From Pseudomonadota bacterium (GTDB lineage Bacteria > Desulfobacterota > Desulfovibrionia > Desulfovibrionales > Desulfovibrionaceae): a stretch of 40,085 bases of DNA. The translations under genes and the position numbers were made by a program. A model generated the notes under the pieces. The model searched no databases, had not been told where the DNA came from, and saw nothing but the letters and a program-made list of their open reading frames with translations. Below, in pieces: positions 36,888 through 40,085 of this stretch. The stretch covers positions 1 to 40,085 of the forward strand of contig JAEWPX010000188.1 of the NCBI GenBank assembly GCA_023399375.1, given 5' to 3'. Every line of letters starts with the position of its first letter. Position 1 is the stretch's first letter.

Positions 36888-39734
36888 ATGCGCGGAGCCT
36901 CCCTTCGGGTCAAGATCAACCTCGCCATCCTTCTCGCCTTCCTGGCCGCGGCCGCGGCCTTCGGCGGCGTGCTCGCCTATTACATGGGCACCCGCCAGGA
37001 AGCCGCGCAGCAACGGACCCGGCTTCTGCTCGGCGCCTTGGCCGCCCACCGCCTGGAATCCCTGGGCCCGATGCTGGACGGCGACGACGCCCGCGGCAAG
37101 GCCCAGGAAATCATGAACCGCCTCGTGCGGGTGGACGGCGTGGTCGAAGCGTCCCTGTTCGGGGCGCGCGGCGAGTTGCTGGCCACGGCCGGCGAGGTCC
37201 GGCCCGGCCCCCTGATCGGCGACGACGGGGCCCCGGGGCTCCCCAGCCGACGCGTTTTTTCGGTTTCCACCGACGAGGACGGCAAGGTCTTCGCCTCCCT
37301 GGTCGAGCCCGTGTCGGACGGGGAGAACACCCGCGGCTACCTGCTCCTGCGCTATTCCATGCGGGAAATCACGGCGCTCAACCAGCACACGTGGCTCGTG
37401 TTCGCCCTGGCCGTGATCGGAGCCTACCTGCTTCTGGCCGCGCTGCTCAACCTCATGCTCCACCTGTTCGTGCTGCATCCCGTGGACGCGATGCGCCGGG
37501 GGCTTGAAGCCGTGCATGCGGGCCGGCTCGACGTCGCGTTGCCCGTGGGCTCCCGGGACGCCCTGGGGCGCATGGCCGTGGCGTTCAACGCCATGGCGGC
37601 GCGGCTCAGGGAGACGAGCGAGTCCCTGGCCTGCAGCCAGGCCGAAGTCGAGGAGAACCGCCTGCTTTTGGCCAGACGCGTGGAGGAGCGCACCGCGGAG
37701 CTGGCCCTGGCCAACGAGCGCCTTACGGACGAAGTCGCGGCGCGCAAGGACGCCGAGTCCCGGCAGGAGCGCGCCCTGGCGCTGCACAAGGCCATTCTGG
37801 AGTCCAAGACGGAAGGGGTGTTGTGCGTCGGCCTTGGCGGCGACCGGGAAATCCTGGCCGTCAACGCCCGTTTCCTGGAACTCTGGCGGTTGCCCGGTGA
37901 CTGGCTCGCACTGGAGCGGCCCCGGCGCCTGGCATTGGTGCTCGGCCAGCTCGCCGCGCCGAGGGCAGGCGAGGCGAACTACGAAAAGCTCATGGCCGAA
38001 CCCCGCCGCCAGGACGTGGCCGTGCTCGCGCTTCGCGACGGACGCTATATCGAGCGCCGCACCGGCCCCATCCTCCAGGGCGAAACCTGTATTGGCCGGG
38101 TGTTTTCCTACGTGGACGTGACCGAGGAGAAGAAGCGCCAGGACGCCGTGGAGCGCGAGAAAAACCGCGCCGAGGACGCAAGCAGGGCCAAGGGCGCGTT
38201 TCTGGCCGTCATGAGCCACGAGATCCGCACGCCGCTCAATGTCGTCATCGGCCTGACCGAGGAACTGTTGGCCGGGCAGGCTTGCGAGCCCCAGCGCGGT
38301 CATCTGCGCTCCATCCAGGAGGCCGCCGCCCACCTGGTCGGCGTGGTCAACGACATACTGGATTTTTCCAAGATCGAGGCGGGCAAGCTCGTGCTCGAAC
38401 GCGGCGAAGTGGACATGCGCCGCGTCCTCGACGGCGTGGCCGCGGTCTTCGCCCACGAAGCCGCGCAAAAGGGCCTGGCGTTCACCGTCGCCGTGGACGA
38501 CACCGTGCCCGCCGTGCTGCTCGGCGACGCGGGCCGGCTGCGTCAGATCCTCGTCAACCTGACGGCCAACGCCCTCAAGTTCACCGAGGCCGGCGCGGTG
38601 TCCGTGCGCGTGTCCCTGGCCGCGGGGACGTCCGGCGAGACGGAAGACGGGCGCACGACGCTTGCGCTGCGCGTGGCCGACAGCGGGCCAGGCATGGACG
38701 CGTCGCAGTGCGCGCGGCTGTTTCAGGATTTCGAGCAGGGCGGGGCCTCCACCGCGCGGCGCTTCGGCGGCACGGGGCTCGGGCTTGCCATCGCCAAGGG
38801 CCTTGCCGTGCGCATGGGCGGGAATCTCACCGTGGAGAGCCGTCCCGGCGAGGGCAGCACCTTCCTCTGCACGGTGCGGCTTGCGCCCGCGGACGGGAAG
38901 GTCGTGGCTGCGCCGGCCGCCGCGACGCCGGTTGCGGCCGCGCACGAGCCGCTGCGCATCCTCATCGTCGAGGACAACGCCCTCAACGCCGCCGTGGCCC
39001 GGCTGCACATGGGGCGCATGGGCCACGAACTGACCGTGGCGGCCTCGGCGCACGAAGCCTGGGACATTCTCGCCCGGGAGCGCTTCGATGTGGTGCTCAT
39101 GGACATCGAGATGCCCGAAGTGGACGGCATCACGGCCGCGCGGACCATCCGGGCCGGCGGGCCGGAGGGGGCCGCGGTTCTCGACCCGGGCGTGCCCATC
39201 ATCGCGGTCACGGCCCACGCCCTGGAGGACATGCGCCAGGAATGCCTGGAGGCCGGCATGAACGGCTTCGTGTCGAAGCCGATCAATTTCAAGGTGCTGC
39301 GCGACGCTCTCGACGCCGCGGCGCACCATGGCGGCGGGGTCGGGGCCGCACCCGGGCCGCGCTCCGTTCCTGGCGACGCGCTCTTCGACCCCGATGCGGC
39401 CCGGCAGGGCATGGACATCGACCGGGAGCAGTTTCTGGACCTGTGCCGGGTGAGCTTCGAGGAAGGCACGCGCCGCCTGGCCGCGGCCCGGGAGGCCATG
39501 GCCGCAGGCGATACGGCGCGGGCGATCATCGACGCCCACACCCTCAAGGGCACGGCCGCGACCCTTGGCGCGTATTCCTGCCGGGAGTGCGCCAGGGCCC
39601 TGGAAAAGGCCCTGCGCGCCGGCGATGCGGAAGCGGCGGGAAGGGCCCATGCGGCCCTCGAAGATCTGTGGCGCGAGCTCGGTCCGGTCTTCGCCACCTG
39701 GCTCGCCGGCCAGGGCGGCGGGGGCGACGCCTGA
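36888..39734 (+). CDS. Hybrid sensor histidine kinase with receiver and HPt domains
   Basis: A 948-residue membrane kinase. Two helices (about residues 9-32 and 166-195) flank a periplasmic domain of about 130 residues; a HAMP region follows (PVDAMRRGLEAVHAGRLD) and a coiled coil (EVEENRLLLARRVEERTAEL). A PAS domain comes next (ILESKTEGVLCVGLGGD to YVDVTEEKKRQD). The HisKA phosphorylation site is AVMSHEIRTPLN (H444). The HATPase has NALKFTEAG and GTGLGLAIAKGL. The receiver has LMDIEMPEVDG (D739). The HPt domain has IIDAHTLKGTAATLG (H884). So the whole phosphorelay except an output regulator is on one chain. The start ATG has a weak site (GGA). No partner response regulator is visible here. 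Confidence 0.94.
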   Translation: MRGASLRVKINLAILLAFLAAAAAFGGVLAYYMGTRQEAAQQRTRLLLGALAAHRLESLGPMLDGDDARGKAQEIMNRLVRVDGVVEASLFGARGELLATAGEVRPGPLIGDDGAPGLPSRRVFSVSTDEDGKVFASLVEPVSDGENTRGYLLLRYSMREITALNQHTWLVFALAVIGAYLLLAALLNLMLHLFVLHPVDAMRRGLEAVHAGRLDVALPVGSRDALGRMAVAFNAMAARLRETSESLACSQAEVEENRLLLARRVEERTAELALANERLTDEVAARKDAESRQERALALHKAILESKTEGVLCVGLGGDREILAVNARFLELWRLPGDWLALERPRRLALVLGQLAAPRAGEANYEKLMAEPRRQDVAVLALRDGRYIERRTGPILQGETCIGRVFSYVDVTEEKKRQDAVEREKNRAEDASRAKGAFLAVMSHEIRTPLNVVIGLTEELLAGQACEPQRGHLRSIQEAAAHLVGVVNDILDFSKIEAGKLVLERGEVDMRRVLDGVAAVFAHEAAQKGLAFTVAVDDTVPAVLLGDAGRLRQILVNLTANALKFTEAGAVSVRVSLAAGTSGETEDGRTTLALRVADSGPGMDASQCARLFQDFEQGGASTARRFGGTGLGLAIAKGLAVRMGGNLTVESRPGEGSTFLCTVRLAPADGKVVAAPAAATPVAAAHEPLRILIVEDNALNAAVARLHMGRMGHELTVAASAHEAWDILARERFDVVLMDIEMPEVDGITAARTIRAGGPEGAAVLDPGVPIIAVTAHALEDMRQECLEAGMNGFVSKPINFKVLRDALDAAAHHGGGVGAAPGPRSVPGDALFDPDAARQGMDIDREQFLDLCRVSFEEGTRRLAAAREAMAAGDTARAIIDAHTLKGTAATLGAYSCRECARALEKALRAGDAEAAGRAHAALEDLWRELGPVFATWLAGQGGGGDA

Positions 39735-39747
39735 GGCCCGTTTCCCG

Positions 39748-40077
39748 TCAGGCAGCGAAAAAGCGGGCCGCGGCCACGATGGCCATGCCGAGCGCCACCG
39801 GTCCGAAAAATCCCCGGGTGCGCACGGCCAGGGCGAATGCGGCCAGTCCCGCCCAGAGGATGGGATTGCCGTGCCCGAGCGCCAGCCGGCCCTCGGGCAT
39901 GAGGATCGCCGGCACGGCCAGGGCCGCCAGCACCGCCGCCGGCACGTGGGCCAGGAAACGCTGGGCCGCGGGCGGCAGCGTCCGGCCGGCCAGGAAGAGC
40001 AGCGGCCCCGAACGCGTGGCGTAGGTGACCGCGCCCATGGCGCAGATGGTCAGGAAGATCGTTTCCTGCGAGTCCAT
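39748..40077 (-). CDS. azlD: AzlD-family branched-chain amino-acid export subunit
   Basis: A 109-residue protein with three or four hydrophobic helices and the AzlD start pattern (IFLTICAMGAVTYATRSGPLLFLAGR). AzlD proteins work with AzlC to export branched-chain amino acids, usually with the azlC gene just upstream and often overlapping; here that would lie right of the window edge. The chain is full length and ends in ARFFAA. The ATG at 40077 has GGAG 2 nt upstream, close. It converges with the kinase gene, 13 bp apart. A Leu/Ile/Val exporter 6 kb from the liv importer is consistent but may be coincidence. Confidence 0.9.
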   Translation of the reverse strand: MDSQETIFLTICAMGAVTYATRSGPLLFLAGRTLPPAAQRFLAHVPAAVLAALAVPAILMPEGRLALGHGNPILWAGLAAFALAVRTRGFFGPVALGMAIVAAARFFAA

Positions 40078-40085
40078 GTCTCCAC

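Noticed and set aside
36723..39650. A 975-residue open frame antisense to the hybrid kinase
   Set aside because: It has shadow composition, no ribosome-binding site and no recognisable domain, and it is opposite a gene with six clear domains.
1..40085. tRNA, rRNA, CRISPR, insertion sequence, prophage or integrase genes
   Set aside because: None of the landmark sequences or protein families was seen on either strand.

Overview
The window is very GC-rich (roughly 65-70% by eye) with short intergenic gaps, and I judge it to be chromosomal sequence from a Desulfovibrio-type sulfate reducer (Desulfovibrio/Solidesulfovibrio group). This is inference. It rests on a chemoreceptor with a c-type heme motif, a single-cluster [4Fe-4S] ferredoxin, both an oxygen-independent class III and a B12-dependent class II ribonucleotide reductase, and the general base composition. 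No tRNA, rRNA, CRISPR array, transposase or integrase was seen.

Layout. 1-3.0 kb: the end of a lytic transglycosylase gene, then cheW and a universal stress protein on the minus strand. 3.1-10.9 kb: two facing blocks that look like surface-glycan or glycolipid assembly. The plus block is radical SAM/SPASM protein, GT4 glycosyltransferase, small exported protein and membrane GT2. The minus block is a second radical SAM protein with a long Pro/Ala/Glu tail, a Wzx-like flippase and a small repeat-containing exported protein. 11.1-13.4 kb: nrdJ (class II RNR). 13.4-14.8 kb: a lower-GC patch with two small orphan genes and about 0.7 kb without a convincing gene. 14.8-17.7 kb: ferredoxin, zinc-ribbon membrane protein, homocysteine methyltransferase/MTHFR fusion and a small exported protein. 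17.9-19.8 kb: a LysR regulator divergent from a two-gene unit (tautomerase-like and EthD-like), with dyads between them. 19.9-22.5 kb: carbamoyltransferase, DUF5989 and SxtJ-type membrane protein. 22.8-24.6 kb: heme-c chemoreceptor.

24.6-28.8 kb is the most informative part. A minus-strand promoter leads into a cobalamin riboswitch, then nrdD (class III RNR), a small DUF6506-like gene, nrdG (activase) and arfB. With nrdJ 13 kb away, the arrangement suggests that B12 switches off the B12-independent RNR when the B12-dependent enzyme can work. 29.1-34.3 kb: a complete branched-chain amino-acid ABC transporter in the order livG-livK-livH-livM-livF, plus a small orphan gene. 34.7-39.7 kb: a second chemoreceptor, an NlpC/P60 lipoprotein and a hybrid histidine kinase with receiver and HPt domains. 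The right edge holds azlD, probably downstream of an azlC outside the window.

Starts were chosen by Shine-Dalgarno spacing, signal-peptide position and family N-termini. Many long overlapping open frames on the opposite strand are shadows caused by high GC and were left out. Family names come from recognising sequence motifs, not from database searches.
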